DNA from: Pinirhizobacter soli
Lineage (GTDB): Bacteria > Pseudomonadota > Gammaproteobacteria > Xanthomonadales > Rhodanobacteraceae
Length of the DNA stretch: 64,000 bases
NCBI RefSeq assembly: GCF_015905305.1
Contig: NZ_JADZLQ010000003.1
Location: 310,001-374,000 of the forward strand
Reading direction: 5' to 3'
The notes under the pieces: generated by a model
The model's database searches: none
Seen by the model: the letters and a program-made list of their open reading frames with translations, nothing else
What the model was told of the DNA's origin: nothing
Program-made: the position numbers and the translations under genes
Part shown: positions 33,764-42,580 of the stretch, one piece after another
How the letters are laid out: every line of letters begins with the position of its first letter
How positions within the stretch are numbered: position 1 is the first letter of the stretch

Positions 33764-35674
33764 TCAGGGCGAAGCGCCCGCCACCGAGCTGCCGCCGCCG
33801 GGCGCCGTGTTGGCATCCAGGAACATCAGCAACTTGCCGTAGAAGTCGACTCTATCGGCCTCGAGAGCCAGGCCATGGCCTTCATATTCGTATTCGGTGT
33901 ACAGCGGTTCGTGGCCGGCCTTCGTCATGGCCTTGCGCAACTCGCGCGCATGCTTGATCGGCACGCGGCCGTCGAGGTCGCCATGGGCCAGGAAGACAGG
34001 GATGGTGATATCCGCCGCGTGGTCACTGGGCGACCTTTGCGACAGCTGTGCCTTGTCGGTACCCAGCACGGTCTGCAGGTACTTCAAGCCGTAGTCGCTT
34101 CGGTAGATATCGCCCCAGGAATACAGGCGGTTCAAGTCGTACACCCCCGCAAGTCCCGCGGCACAGCGGTAGAGCCCGGGCTCGCGAATGGCGCCCATCA
34201 GGGCGGCATACCCACCATAGCTGCCGCCATAAATGCACACGCGGTGACCGTCGACCAGGCCCTGGTTGATGGCCCAGCGGGTAGCGTCGGTGACGTCGTC
34301 CTGCATCCCCGTGCCCCACTGGCCATAGCCTCGTTGCATGAAGGGCTTGCCGAAACCCGACGAGCCACGGAAGTTCACGCGCAGCACCGCATAACCATGT
34401 TGTGCCAGCACCTGGGTTTCTTCGTCGTAGCCCCACGAATCGCGGATGAAGAACGGGCCGCCGTGCACCATCACCACCATCGGCGGCGGTGCGGCGCCCT
34501 TGGGTGGCAGGGTGATGAAGCCGTGCAACGGCAGTCCGTCGCGCGCTGTCACCGTGACTGGCGTGGCCGGCAGCTGGCTGGCGAGGTCCAGCGACGGCTT
34601 GGCATGAAACAGGATCCTTGCCTTGTTTGTTCCGCGGTCGAGTAGGTAGTAGGTGCCGGGGTCCCGGTCTCCGGTGGTCCGTACCACCATCACGTCGCCG
34701 CGTTCGCTGGCACTGGTGATCTCGGTTTGCATGCCGGGGAAGGCCTGGTTCAGCATCTTCCGCCATTTCACTTCGTTGTCGTCTTCATTCCAGAAGCGCG
34801 CCGTAGGCACGCCGGGGCCGAACCACGTGCCAATCGGCTCGAGCTGGTCGGTGGAAGAGATCACTCCGAGTGGATCGGAGACCTTGTCGCGTAGAAGCTC
34901 CTTGCGTGCGCCGGAAGACAGCACGTAGGCGTCGATACTGTCCGGGCCGTCCTTGTGTTCGGTGATCAGGAACGCCGTGGTGTTGTCGCGGGAAATGCCC
35001 ATCGGGAGCACGTAGGCGCCACTGCTCTTGCTGTCGTTGAGCACGGTCCACTTGTCATCATCGCCATGGACGAAAAGCTTTTCGTTGGCTTCCTTGTCGA
35101 CGGCAACGGCGAAGCGGACCTTGCCCTGGTGGTCCAGCGTCACATCCGAGCTGCCCGCGGGCGCCACGGCCACGGTCGTGCCCGTGGCGGTGAAATGGTT
35201 GATGTCCACCCGGCTGATCTTCAGCTTGCACTCGCCGTCGTCGTAGCCGTCGCACGATTCCACCAATATCTCGTGGTCATTGCCTTCGATCATGCCGGCG
35301 AAGGAAACGGGAAGCCGGATCGGGTGTGCCTGGCCGATCGTGACCAGGTACAAGGTGGGCTCGCCCAGCGCCACGCCGTAGGCCCGGTCAGCACGACTGG
35401 CAGCGACGATCAGGTGGCTCGAGCCCAGCCAGTCCAGGGACGAAACCTCGCCCCGGCTTCCAGGATTGATCTGGAACTCCGCCGCCAGCGTCTGCCGGTT
35501 CATCACCGTGATCATGGTGCCGTCGTTGGTGTGCGAGGCAACGGCCAGGTGCGCGCCGTCAGGCGAAATCACCACCTGTTCGAAATCGGCACGGTGCATC
35601 AGCTGCTGCGTGGTGGCGTCCACGACAGGATGAGCCCAGGCGGCTGCCAGGCCTAAAGCTACGGTTGCGAACAT
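33764..35674 (-). CDS. S9 family peptidase (acylaminoacyl-peptidase/DPP-like), secreted
   Basis: 636 aa with an N-terminal signal sequence (MFATVALGLAAAWAHPVVD). Residues about 25-370 form the beta-propeller with repeated strands such as ISPDGAHLAVASHTNDGTMI. The C-terminal alpha/beta-hydrolase domain has the nucleophile motif IYGGSYGGYAAL, the acid in AHGDLDGRVPIKHA and the His in YEYEGHGLALEAD. It should cut short peptides, possibly removing N-terminal dipeptides or acylated residues, in the periplasm or outside the cell. GGGGGGTCC lies just before the start. It is one of four S9 peptidases in the window. Confidence 0.9.
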   Translation of the reverse strand: MFATVALGLAAAWAHPVVDATTQQLMHRADFEQVVISPDGAHLAVASHTNDGTMITVMNRQTLAAEFQINPGSRGEVSSLDWLGSSHLIVAASRADRAYGVALGEPTLYLVTIGQAHPIRLPVSFAGMIEGNDHEILVESCDGYDDGECKLKISRVDINHFTATGTTVAVAPAGSSDVTLDHQGKVRFAVAVDKEANEKLFVHGDDDKWTVLNDSKSSGAYVLPMGISRDNTTAFLITEHKDGPDSIDAYVLSSGARKELLRDKVSDPLGVISSTDQLEPIGTWFGPGVPTARFWNEDDNEVKWRKMLNQAFPGMQTEITSASERGDVMVVRTTGDRDPGTYYLLDRGTNKARILFHAKPSLDLASQLPATPVTVTARDGLPLHGFITLPPKGAAPPPMVVMVHGGPFFIRDSWGYDEETQVLAQHGYAVLRVNFRGSSGFGKPFMQRGYGQWGTGMQDDVTDATRWAINQGLVDGHRVCIYGGSYGGYAALMGAIREPGLYRCAAGLAGVYDLNRLYSWGDIYRSDYGLKYLQTVLGTDKAQLSQRSPSDHAADITIPVFLAHGDLDGRVPIKHARELRKAMTKAGHEPLYTEYEYEGHGLALEADRVDFYGKLLMFLDANTAPGGGSSVAGASP

Positions 35675-36028
35675 CTGGACCCCCCGGTACCGGATGCGCC
35701 TACTTTAGCGGTCGGTTGGCGGGGTGTGTAAATAGACCGTTCTGTCAGGCCTGGCGTGGCCTGCGGTCGGCGGGGACCCGGGTCTTGCGCGGCGCCGGTG
35801 CTCGCGCCGCCATGGGGGCGGGGCGTTGCGACGGCGTACCGCGACTGGCGGCAGCCTTGGCGCTGGCGGGATCGTAGCTTCCGTAGTCGCGTTTGCTCTT
35901 CATCATGCAGGCCTCGAGCGTCGGAGGATTTTTCTTCAAAGGCCTGACATGCGCCTGCGAATGCGATGTGAGTGTGCCTTCACGCCGCCGGAGCATCGAT
36001 CCCTTGACGTAGCGCGTAGGCTGGAGCG
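35675..36028. other. Intergenic region between S9 peptidase and AlkB-like gene
   Basis: It holds the promoter and leader of the minus-strand S9 peptidase and one candidate small gene (35745-35909). Otherwise nothing convincing was seen. Confidence 0.45.
35745..35909 (-). CDS. Possible small basic protein, unknown
   Basis: 54 codons beginning MMKSKRDYGSYDPASAKAAA and continuing into a Pro/Ala/Arg-rich, probably disordered tail (PAPMAARAPAPRKTRVPADR). A weak purine stretch (GAGGCC) precedes the ATG. The N-terminal motif does not look like random frame translation, but no family is recognised. It could instead be an untranslated region; confidence is low. Confidence 0.4.
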   Translation of the reverse strand, partial: CMMKSKRDYGSYDPASAKAAASRGTPSQRPAPMAARAPAPRKTRVPADRRPRQA

Positions 36029-36622
36029 ATGAATCAACCTTCCCTTTTCGCTGGCGGTACCGAGGTGCTGCTTGACGACGCCTCAGGTCGCATCGTGCAC
36101 GCGCTGGATGTCATTCCAGCGACAACAGCCACCGACTGGTTCGCGCGGCTGCGCGATGGCGTGCCCTGGCAGGCCGACCGGCGCCTGATGTACGACCGCG
36201 AGGTGGATGTCCCCCGGCTGCGCGCGGAATACCGGTTGGACTTGCGCGACACGCCGCACCTGCTGCTTGAGGCGGCCGCCGCCGTGCGCACGGTGGTGGA
36301 AGCGCCGTACGACAGTGCGGGATTAAATTATTACCGGGACGAAAAAGACAGCGTGGCGCCGCACAACGACAAGCTTGGATTCATCCGCGAAGGCGAGCCC
36401 ATCGCCCTGTTGTCACTGGGTGCCACGCGCCGCATGGTGATCCGGGCCAAAAAGCCGCCCCGCCGCGTACTGAGCGTGGACATGGTGCCGGGCTCGGTGC
36501 TGGTGATGAGCTACTCCACGCAATTGCACTACGACCACGGCATTCCCAAGCAGGCCGCTCCGGCCGGGCCGCGCATCAGCCTGGCCTTTCGCGTCCGTGG
36601 CGAAGCGGCGTACCGAAGTTAG
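36029..36622 (+). CDS. AlkB-like 2-oxoglutarate/Fe(II) dioxygenase
   Basis: 197 aa, closest in layout to the ALKBH2/3 type of AlkB. The iron ligands are His112 and Asp114 (PHNDK) and His170 (HYDHGIPK). The 2-oxoglutarate-binding arginines are in PRISLAFRVRGE, and LNYYRDEKDSVAPHND is the typical substrate-lid segment. The expected function is oxidative demethylation of alkylated bases in DNA or RNA. The gene stands alone with GGAG-like purines before the ATG; no ada or other adaptive-response gene is adjacent. Confidence 0.9.
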   Translation: MNQPSLFAGGTEVLLDDASGRIVHALDVIPATTATDWFARLRDGVPWQADRRLMYDREVDVPRLRAEYRLDLRDTPHLLLEAAAAVRTVVEAPYDSAGLNYYRDEKDSVAPHNDKLGFIREGEPIALLSLGATRRMVIRAKKPPRRVLSVDMVPGSVLVMSYSTQLHYDHGIPKQAAPAGPRISLAFRVRGEAAYRS

Positions 36623-36629
36623 GCGAAGA

Positions 36630-37460
36630 TCAACCGTAGATGGCGCGCAGTTCCCGGTACACCGGGTCGGTGTCGGGCCGCTTGCCGTGCCAGCGTTCGA
36701 AGGCATCGGCGGCCGTCTCGATCAGCATCCCCAGGCCGTCGAAGGCGTAGCGGGCACCCGCGCCACGGGCCCAGCCGACGAAGCCCGCGGCGGACTTTCC
36801 ATAGGACAGGTCGTAACACAGGGCGCGGGAGCCGACGATCGATACCGGCAGGTCCAGGCCGCCGCCCAGGGTACCGGCGGAGGTGGCGTTGACGATCAGG
36901 TCGAAGCTGCCGATGTCGTGCAGGTCTTCCCAATACCGCGTATGCGCGCGCGCCGGATCGCCGATGGCGTCGGCCAGGTCGTCGGCGGCCACCGGGTTGC
37001 GGTTGACGATGGTCAACGTGCCGACACCAGCGTCCAGGAGATGCCATGCCACGCCGCGGGCGGCGCCACCGGCGCCCAGCAGCAGGGCGGTGTGGCCGCG
37101 CAGATCCTGGGCGTGTCGTTCGGTGATGTCGCGGACCATGCCGTCGCCATCGGTGTTGTGTGCCTCGAGCCGGCCATCGCCCAGTCGCGTGAGCACGTTG
37201 GCGGTACCGGCGCGCGTGGCGGTGGCCGTGGCGATATCGGCCATGGCGAACGCCGCGGCCTTGTGCGGCAGGGTGACGTTGGCGCCAAGGCCTTCGTCGA
37301 AGAAGGCGTGCACCGCGTCCTTGAAGCCTTCGGGAGCCGCGTCGATCGCCTCGTAGCTGAGGTCGATGCCGAACTGGCCGGCGAAATCGGCGTGGATGCG
37401 CGGCGACAGGCTGTGGTTGATGGGATGACCGAAGACGGCGAAGCGCTGGCGCGGTGGCAT
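36630..37460 (-). CDS. aroE: Shikimate 5-dehydrogenase
   Basis: 276 aa, normal length for AroE. The substrate domain contains FAVFGHPINHSLSPRIH (shikimate-binding S-x-S), GANVTLPHK (catalytic Lys) and NTDGDG (catalytic Asp). The NADP domain carries LLLGAGGAARGVAWHLLD and the NRNPV phosphate-binding turn. The enzyme reduces 3-dehydroshikimate in aromatic amino-acid synthesis. The ATG at 37460 is preferred since the family begins just before this point; 37484 is an alternative. The gene is convergent with the AlkB-like gene, stops 7 bp apart. Confidence 0.93.
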   Translation of the reverse strand: MPPRQRFAVFGHPINHSLSPRIHADFAGQFGIDLSYEAIDAAPEGFKDAVHAFFDEGLGANVTLPHKAAAFAMADIATATATRAGTANVLTRLGDGRLEAHNTDGDGMVRDITERHAQDLRGHTALLLGAGGAARGVAWHLLDAGVGTLTIVNRNPVAADDLADAIGDPARAHTRYWEDLHDIGSFDLIVNATSAGTLGGGLDLPVSIVGSRALCYDLSYGKSAAGFVGWARGAGARYAFDGLGMLIETAADAFERWHGKRPDTDPVYRELRAIYG

Positions 37461-37580
37461 CGAGGGGTTCCAGGAGGCAAGCATCAACCGGGAAGTGTAA
37501 CGGCTCGCACCCGTCGCGGTCCGTGAGACGACGGCAGGTGAGGATCGGTCCACGCCGCACCGCCACCTGAGGGACTTCGC

Positions 37581-37808
37581 ATGAACACCGATCTTTCCCG
37601 GCTTTCACCTGCCGCCCGCCGCGCCGCCATCGCCCTGGCGTGGCTCGTCGTCGGCTGCCTGCTGCTCGCCTTTACGCCGTTGTCTTCGCGTAGCTCAGCC
37701 CTGGGCTGGACACCGGCGTTCTGGCTGGTTTTCGCGCCGATGAGCGTGCTGCTTGCCCTGCGCCCCACCCTGCCCCTTCGCTTGCTGGCGACGGCCCTCC
37801 GGCGCTAA
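37581..37808 (+). CDS. Small two-helix membrane protein, unknown
   Basis: 75 aa with two hydrophobic helices (RAAIALAWLVVGCLLLAFTPL and GWTPAFWLVFAPMSVLLALR) and an Arg-rich C terminus. It is divergent from aroE, and its stop overlaps that of the convergent RimK-like gene by 3 bp. No family is recognised. The ordered hydrophobicity and compact fit between neighbours support a real gene. Confidence 0.6.
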   Translation: MNTDLSRLSPAARRAAIALAWLVVGCLLLAFTPLSSRSSALGWTPAFWLVFAPMSVLLALRPTLPLRLLATALRR

Positions 37809-39289
37809 CCGCGGATGCCCAAGCGCTTGAGTTCCATCCGGCGCAGGAATTCCTGCATCACGCGGTTGTAGAGGTCGTCGCCAAGGTAGGCATCTTCCAC
37901 GCCGGCATCGATCGACGGGTTGTCGTTGACCTCGATCACCACCGGGCGGTCGGCCACCACCTTGATGTCCACGCCGTACAGCCCGTCGCCGATGGGCTGG
38001 GTGGCCTTCAGGGCCAGCTTGATCACTTCCGACGGTGCTTCGCGCACCGGCAGCGTGCGGAAGCCGCCGGATTTGGCCGTGCCCTTGGCGCCATGGTTGT
38101 AGATCTGCCAGTGGCCGCGCGACATGAAGTATTGGCAGGCGTATAGCGGCTCGTGGTTGAGCACGCCCACGCGCCAGTCGAACTCGGTGTAAAGGTATTC
38201 CTGCGCCAGCAGCAGCGCGCTGTGCTGGAACAACTCACCGGCGGCCTTCTCCAGCGCCTCGGCGTTCTCCACCTTCACCACGCCACGCGAGAACGACCCG
38301 TCGGGGATCTTCAGCACGATCGGCAGGCTAAGTTTTTCCACCAGCGCGCCGAGCTTGCGCATATCGTCGCGGTAGATGATCTCGGTCCTGGGTACGGCGA
38401 GCTTGCGCGAGACCATCAGGTCGTTCAGGTAGATCTTGTTCGTGCAGCGCAGGATCGAGGTCGGGTCGTCCATCACCACCATGCCCTCGCGCTCGGCGCG
38501 ATGGGCGAAGCGATAGGTGTGGTTGTCGCTGGCGGTGGTCTCGCGGATGAACAAGCCGTCGTATTCGGCAAGGCGGGGATAATCGTTCTTGCCGATCGGG
38601 TCCACTTCCACGCCCAGCGCCTTGCCGGCGGCGATGAATCCCTTGAGCGCCTTGCGGTTCGATGGCGGCATGGCCTCGTTGGGATCCACCAGCATCGCGA
38701 TGTCGTAGCGGTAGAGCTTGCGCACGCGGGGCTTGCGCCAGATTTTCCGCGAGAAGTTGTCCAGCGCCTGGGCGAAGGCATCTTCCTGGGCGTCGTCCAG
38801 GGTATGCAGGCCCACCGGCTTGATCGCGCCGATCTGCCACACGCGATCGCGCTCGAACTCGATGCGCATCAGCGGGCAGGGGAACATCTCGAAGATCTGC
38901 CTCGTAAGATCTTGCAGGTTCTCGTAGGCCGTCTCGCCGAAGTACACCAGCACGCCGAAGTCGGTGGTGTCGCGCCCTCCCGCGGGAAGGAAGTTGGCCA
39001 GCTTCTCGTTGAGATCGTCGATCGACAGGCCGTATAGCGAACGCTGGCGCAGGTCGTTGACGGTACGTACCGACGGGATCACCCGGTGGCCGCGCGCCTC
39101 GGCAAGCAGGGACACGTAATAGCCCGTGCCCAGGTATTTGTAGCTGCGGCACAGGTTAACCACATGAGTGCGCTCATCGTCGCCGCCGACAGGCCCGCGC
39201 AGATAGTCCATGGCGGTCATGACGTCGGCGGAAGGGTAATAAGAGCCCCAATCGGAAGCTTTTTCCACGACGATGACGAGCCGGCTCAT
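37805..39289 (-). CDS. RimK-like ATP-grasp ligase with N-terminal RLAN domain
   Basis: 494 aa. The N-terminal half (MSRLVIVVEKASDWGSYYPS, LCRSYKYLGTGYYVSLLAEARGH) matches the RLAN domain found ahead of certain RimK-like ligases. The C-terminal half is an ATP-grasp domain (LPIVLKIPDGSFSRGVVKVE, LLAQEYLYTEFDWRVGVLN, DIKVVADRPVVIEVNDNPSI) with the metal-binding Glu/Asn at the end. Such enzymes form amide bonds between a carboxylate and an amino group, as in poly-Glu tailing of proteins or peptide synthesis. The ATG at 39289 has AGAGGA just upstream. It is divergent from a GNAT acetyltransferase, a pairing known for this RimK subtype. The substrate is unknown. Confidence 0.88.
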   Translation of the reverse strand: MSRLVIVVEKASDWGSYYPSADVMTAMDYLRGPVGGDDERTHVVNLCRSYKYLGTGYYVSLLAEARGHRVIPSVRTVNDLRQRSLYGLSIDDLNEKLANFLPAGGRDTTDFGVLVYFGETAYENLQDLTRQIFEMFPCPLMRIEFERDRVWQIGAIKPVGLHTLDDAQEDAFAQALDNFSRKIWRKPRVRKLYRYDIAMLVDPNEAMPPSNRKALKGFIAAGKALGVEVDPIGKNDYPRLAEYDGLFIRETTASDNHTYRFAHRAEREGMVVMDDPTSILRCTNKIYLNDLMVSRKLAVPRTEIIYRDDMRKLGALVEKLSLPIVLKIPDGSFSRGVVKVENAEALEKAAGELFQHSALLLAQEYLYTEFDWRVGVLNHEPLYACQYFMSRGHWQIYNHGAKGTAKSGGFRTLPVREAPSEVIKLALKATQPIGDGLYGVDIKVVADRPVVIEVNDNPSIDAGVEDAYLGDDLYNRVMQEFLRRMELKRLGIRG

Positions 39290-39516
39290 GTGTCCTCTAG
39301 GTGTTGTCGGGCGACAGGCGGTGCCGCACCCATGGGTGGGCAGTGTGGAGACATGCGAGCCCGGCCACAAGCGAAGGACTGAAGCCTGCATAAATCTTTC
39401 GGCGAGATTTTCGTTGCTGCGGGAAGGTCCGTTCACTACAGTGCGCGGTCATTACGTCCTGCCCGGTCTCCAACGACACGCCCGTGCCCCCTTCCCGCCC
39501 AGCCATCTCGCGTGCC

Positions 39517-40008
39517 ATGGAACCGGCCCGCCCCTTGCGGCCACCCCCGGTCACGGCCGCGGTACGCGTCAGGCGCGCGGAAATTTCCGACCTGGACGAC
39601 CTGGTCGCGCTGGAGGACGCAAGCTTCGCGCACGACCGCCTGAGCCGCGCGCAATATCGCCGCCACCTTGATTCGGAAACCGCCCAGGTGCTGGTGGCCA
39701 GCGCCAACCATCGGCGGTTCCTGGGGACGGCAGTGGTGTTCTTCCGTAAGCAAAGCCGTATTGCCCGGCTGTATTCGATCGCGACGAAGCCTGAGAGCCA
39801 GGGCAAGGGCGTGGGTTCGGCGCTGATCGCAGCCGCCGAGCTCGCGGCCAGGGCACGGCAGTGCAAGTCGTTGCGCCTGGAAGTGCGCAACGACAACACG
39901 GTGGCGATCGGCCTGTACGAGCGCCTGGGCTACCAGCGCATTGCCCAGCTGCCGTCTTATTACGAAGACGGCGCGGACGGCTACCGCTACGAGAAAGCCT
40001 TCATCTGA
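39517..40008 (+). CDS. GNAT-family N-acetyltransferase (RimI-like)
   Basis: 163 aa from the ATG at 39517 (a GTG at 39484 would add 11 residues). The acetyl-CoA site is ATKPESQGKGVGSALIAAAE (Q/RxxGxG/A motif), followed by LRLEVRNDNTVAIGLYERLGY, a typical RimI-type C terminus. It probably acetylates a protein or peptide amino group. It is divergent from the RLAN/RimK-like ligase; in other bacteria the partner gene is often a GNAT fused to a C39 peptidase, but here the peptidase part is missing. Confidence 0.85.
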   Translation: MEPARPLRPPPVTAAVRVRRAEISDLDDLVALEDASFAHDRLSRAQYRRHLDSETAQVLVASANHRRFLGTAVVFFRKQSRIARLYSIATKPESQGKGVGSALIAAAELAARARQCKSLRLEVRNDNTVAIGLYERLGYQRIAQLPSYYEDGADGYRYEKAFI

Positions 40009-40015
40009 AGGCTGG

Positions 40016-40702
40016 CTACTTCACCGGCGGCGACATGTCGTCGGTTCGCGCCACCAGGGCGCCCGTGCGCATCAGGCTTACCGTGTAGTGGCCGCCGTCG
40101 GCGAGCGGCAGGTAGGCGCCGCTGCCGAACGTGGTGTCCACTTGCGGAAGCCACTGCGGATAGCGGTGGGATAGATCCAGGAAATCCCAGCCGTCGTGTT
40201 CGGCCAGTGGAACCACCGTCGGGGTGGTGGAGGCTTCTTCGCTGGCATCGTCGTATCGGCCGCTCAGTCGATCCAGGCGGAACAAAGGTGGCGCACCGGC
40301 GAGCATGGCCGGGGTCTTCCACTTCACCACCATCGCCTCCACCCGGAAGGCATCGCCGTTCAATTCCACCGTTCGGCTCTTGCCGTCGGGAAAAGAAAGA
40401 TCCACCGTCCAGTGCTTGGGTCCCTGGGCATGGGCGGCAACGCCCAGCACGGTGATGTCGTTGTCCAGCACGCGGTAGCCACGGAGCATCCAGCCGCCTG
40501 CCGCGGCCACCAGCGCCAGGGCCAGCAGCACCAGGGCCACCAGGGCGCGCAGTGCGGCCGATGCACCTGAACGGTAGCGCCGGCCGGCGATGCCGCGGTA
40601 ACGCCGGCCCCCGGCTGCGATGGCGATGGCCAGCACCAGGCAGACCGCCGCGATGGCCAGCATCACGAAAGCGGGCAACTGCAACAGGGTGGCCAGGCTC
40701 AT
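40016..40702 (-). CDS. Inner-membrane-anchored conserved hypothetical protein
   Basis: 228 aa. Two N-terminal hydrophobic helices (LLQLPAFVMLAIAAVCLVLAIAI and LRALVALVLLALALVAAAGGW) flank a basic loop, followed by a soluble domain of about 150 residues (GPKHWTVDLSFPDGKSRTVE, FRLDRLSGRYDDASEE, ADGGHYTVSLMRTGALVAR). A good AAGGAG site stands before the ATG. Topology suggests a periplasmic beta-rich domain tethered to the membrane. No family function is known to me. It is convergent with the GNAT gene. Confidence 0.72.
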   Translation of the reverse strand: MSLATLLQLPAFVMLAIAAVCLVLAIAIAAGGRRYRGIAGRRYRSGASAALRALVALVLLALALVAAAGGWMLRGYRVLDNDITVLGVAAHAQGPKHWTVDLSFPDGKSRTVELNGDAFRVEAMVVKWKTPAMLAGAPPLFRLDRLSGRYDDASEEASTTPTVVPLAEHDGWDFLDLSHRYPQWLPQVDTTFGSGAYLPLADGGHYTVSLMRTGALVARTDDMSPPVK

Positions 40703-40807
40703 CGCGTGTCTCCTTCTTTTTGCGAAAGCCCAATCTACGCAGGACCGGTGGGGCGTACCGTGAACGTTATACTGGCCATCCCCGATACCCTGCGGAATGC
40801 CGACGAC

Positions 40808-41011
40808 ATGCGCGCTTACCTCGCCCTGGCTACCTTCACCGCGGCCTCGCTGCTTTCCGCGTGCGGCAACAAGACGGACCTCGTCATGCCGCCGCCCAAG
40901 CCCGCGGCGGCCGGCAAGGTAGTGCCTGCCCCGGCCAAGGATGCTCCCGCGCCGCCTTCCACGGCGGGGTTGGACCACAATCCGGCGGGCCTGAGCTTCG
41001 GCAACGGCTGA
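40808..41011 (+). CDS. lptM: LptM-type lipoprotein (YifL)
   Basis: 67 aa with a lipoprotein signal ending in the lipobox LLSAC, mature start CGNKTDLVMPPP. This matches the short LptM/YifL pattern (Cys-Gly-x-K-x-x-Leu-x-x-Pro-Pro), with a Pro/Ala-rich tail. LptM assists assembly of the LptD-LptE outer-membrane LPS translocon in E. coli. Position directly before dapF, and ahead of DUF484 and xerC, is the same as in enterobacteria. The stop overlaps the dapF start by one base. A -10 TATACT at 40768-40773 is likely its promoter. Confidence 0.85.
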   Translation: MRAYLALATFTAASLLSACGNKTDLVMPPPKPAAAGKVVPAPAKDAPAPPSTAGLDHNPAGLSFGNG

Positions 41012-41841
41012 TGCCCCTGCGCTTTACCAAGATGCACGGTATCGGCAACGACTTCGTCGTGATCGATGCCCGGGACGGCGGATTCGACCCCCGGCCCGCC
41101 CAGGTGGCCGCGATCGCCGACCGCCATACCGGCGTGGGCTTCGACCAGTTGCTGAGCATCGAGCCCTCGCCTGATCCCTCGTGCGCGTTTTATTACGGCA
41201 TCTGGAATGCCGATGGCAGCGCCGCCGGCCAGTGCGGCAACGGCGTGCGCTGCGTGGCGGCGTGGCTGCACCGGGCCGATGCCATCCCCGTCGACCACGA
41301 CACCCGGTTGCTCAGCCCCTCCGGGCCGGTCACCGTGCGTGTATTGCCCGATGGCCGCGTGTCGGTGGACATGGGCGAGCCGCAATTCTCCCCGGCCAGC
41401 CTGCCGTTCTCCGCGGAAGCGGCCGAAAGCTACGAGCTCACCGCCGGCCACGAAACCATCATGCTGCGCGTAGTGTCCATGGGCAATCCGCACGCGGTGG
41501 TCGAGGTGGATGACATCGAAGACCTGCGGTGGAATGAGTTGGCCCCGCTGCTTACCAACCACTCGGCTTTTCCCGAGGGCTGCAATATCGGCTTCGTGCA
41601 CCAGCTCGATGCCGGGCACGTCGATTTGCGCGTGCATGAGCGGGGCAGCGGCTGGACACTGGCCTGCGGCACCGGCGCCTGCGCGGCGGCGGCGGTGCTG
41701 ATGCGCGCCGGGCGCCTGGATGCGAGGGCTTTGGTCGACCTTCCCGGTGGGCAGTTGCAGATCGATTGGGCAGGCCCCGGGCACCGTTTGTGGATGACCG
41801 GCCCCGCGGCTTTCGTCTTCGAGGGCGAGATCGCGGCCTGA
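41011..41841 (+). CDS. dapF: Diaminopimelate epimerase
   Basis: 276 aa. Both catalytic cysteines are present: Cys75 in GQCGNGVRC and Cys219 in ACGTGACAAA, matching E. coli Cys73/Cys217. The N terminus MPLRFTKMHGIGNDFVVIDA is canonical. The enzyme converts LL- to meso-diaminopimelate for lysine and peptidoglycan synthesis. The ATG at 41011 overlaps the lptM stop (TGATG). Confidence 0.97.
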   Translation: MPLRFTKMHGIGNDFVVIDARDGGFDPRPAQVAAIADRHTGVGFDQLLSIEPSPDPSCAFYYGIWNADGSAAGQCGNGVRCVAAWLHRADAIPVDHDTRLLSPSGPVTVRVLPDGRVSVDMGEPQFSPASLPFSAEAAESYELTAGHETIMLRVVSMGNPHAVVEVDDIEDLRWNELAPLLTNHSAFPEGCNIGFVHQLDAGHVDLRVHERGSGWTLACGTGACAAAAVLMRAGRLDARALVDLPGGQLQIDWAGPGHRLWMTGPAAFVFEGEIAA

Positions 41842-41885
41842 TGCCGCTACACTCTGCCTGCAAGCTTTGCGTGGAGCCAACGAAA

Positions 41886-42572
41886 ATGAGCAAGCCGACG
41901 CCCGACCTTGGAATCAACGCCGATGACGTCGCCGGATACCTCCGCGCACATCCGGGTTTCCTCGCCGACTACCCTGACCTCGCCGCTTCGCTGGAAATTC
42001 CCCGCGAGCAAGGCGCCGCGGCGTCGCTTTCGATATACCAGCTGCAAAACCTCCGCGAGAAGAACCGCGAGCTCGAGGCGCGCCTGGCCGACCTGATCGG
42101 CATCGCCGGCGAAAACGAAACGTTGATGCAGCGCGTGCACGCGCTCACCCTTGCGGTATTGCGCTCCACCACGGTCGAAAGCACCCTGCGCGGCATCGTT
42201 TCCCGCCTGCAGGAAGATTTCCGCAGCGAACGCGTACGTGTGCTGGTGTACGGCGGCCAGCAGCACCTGCCGGACGAACCCTGGCTGGTTCGCGAACCGC
42301 GCGGCGTCGCGGGATTGCCCGAGTTCGGTGATTTCCTAGGCCAGCAGCAGCCGATCGCCGGCCGCCTGGCGCCGAACCGCCTGCGCCGCCTGTTCGGCGC
42401 CGATGCCGAGGACGTCCGCTCCGCCGCGCTGATGAAACTGGGCGACGAGGCGATCCTTGCCATCGGCAGCACGGACCCTGACCGTTTCGCCCCCGGCATG
42501 GGCACCCTCTTCCTGAAGATGATCGCCGCCACCGCCAGTGCGGGCCTGTTCCGGGCGCGCGAGGCCGCCTGA
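41886..42572 (+). CDS. DUF484 family protein (YigA)
   Basis: 228 aa: an N-terminal helical segment (DDVAGYLRAHPGFLADYPDL, YQLQNLREKNRELEARLADL, coiled-coil-like) followed by a GAF-like domain (VRVLVYGGQQ, LGDEAILAIGSTDPDRFAPGMGTLFLKMIA). The biochemical role is unknown. Its place between dapF and xerC is strongly conserved in gammaproteobacteria. It is preceded by a possible -10 (TACACT) about 35 bp upstream, so it may also have its own promoter. Confidence 0.92.
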   Translation: MSKPTPDLGINADDVAGYLRAHPGFLADYPDLAASLEIPREQGAAASLSIYQLQNLREKNRELEARLADLIGIAGENETLMQRVHALTLAVLRSTTVESTLRGIVSRLQEDFRSERVRVLVYGGQQHLPDEPWLVREPRGVAGLPEFGDFLGQQQPIAGRLAPNRLRRLFGADAEDVRSAALMKLGDEAILAIGSTDPDRFAPGMGTLFLKMIAATASAGLFRAREAA

Positions 42573-42580
42573 CCCGCGCC

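Noticed and set aside
33105-33816. Extended N terminus of oligopeptidase A
   Set aside because: It would cover the divergent carbonic-anhydrase gene; the family starts at MTTENPLLS.
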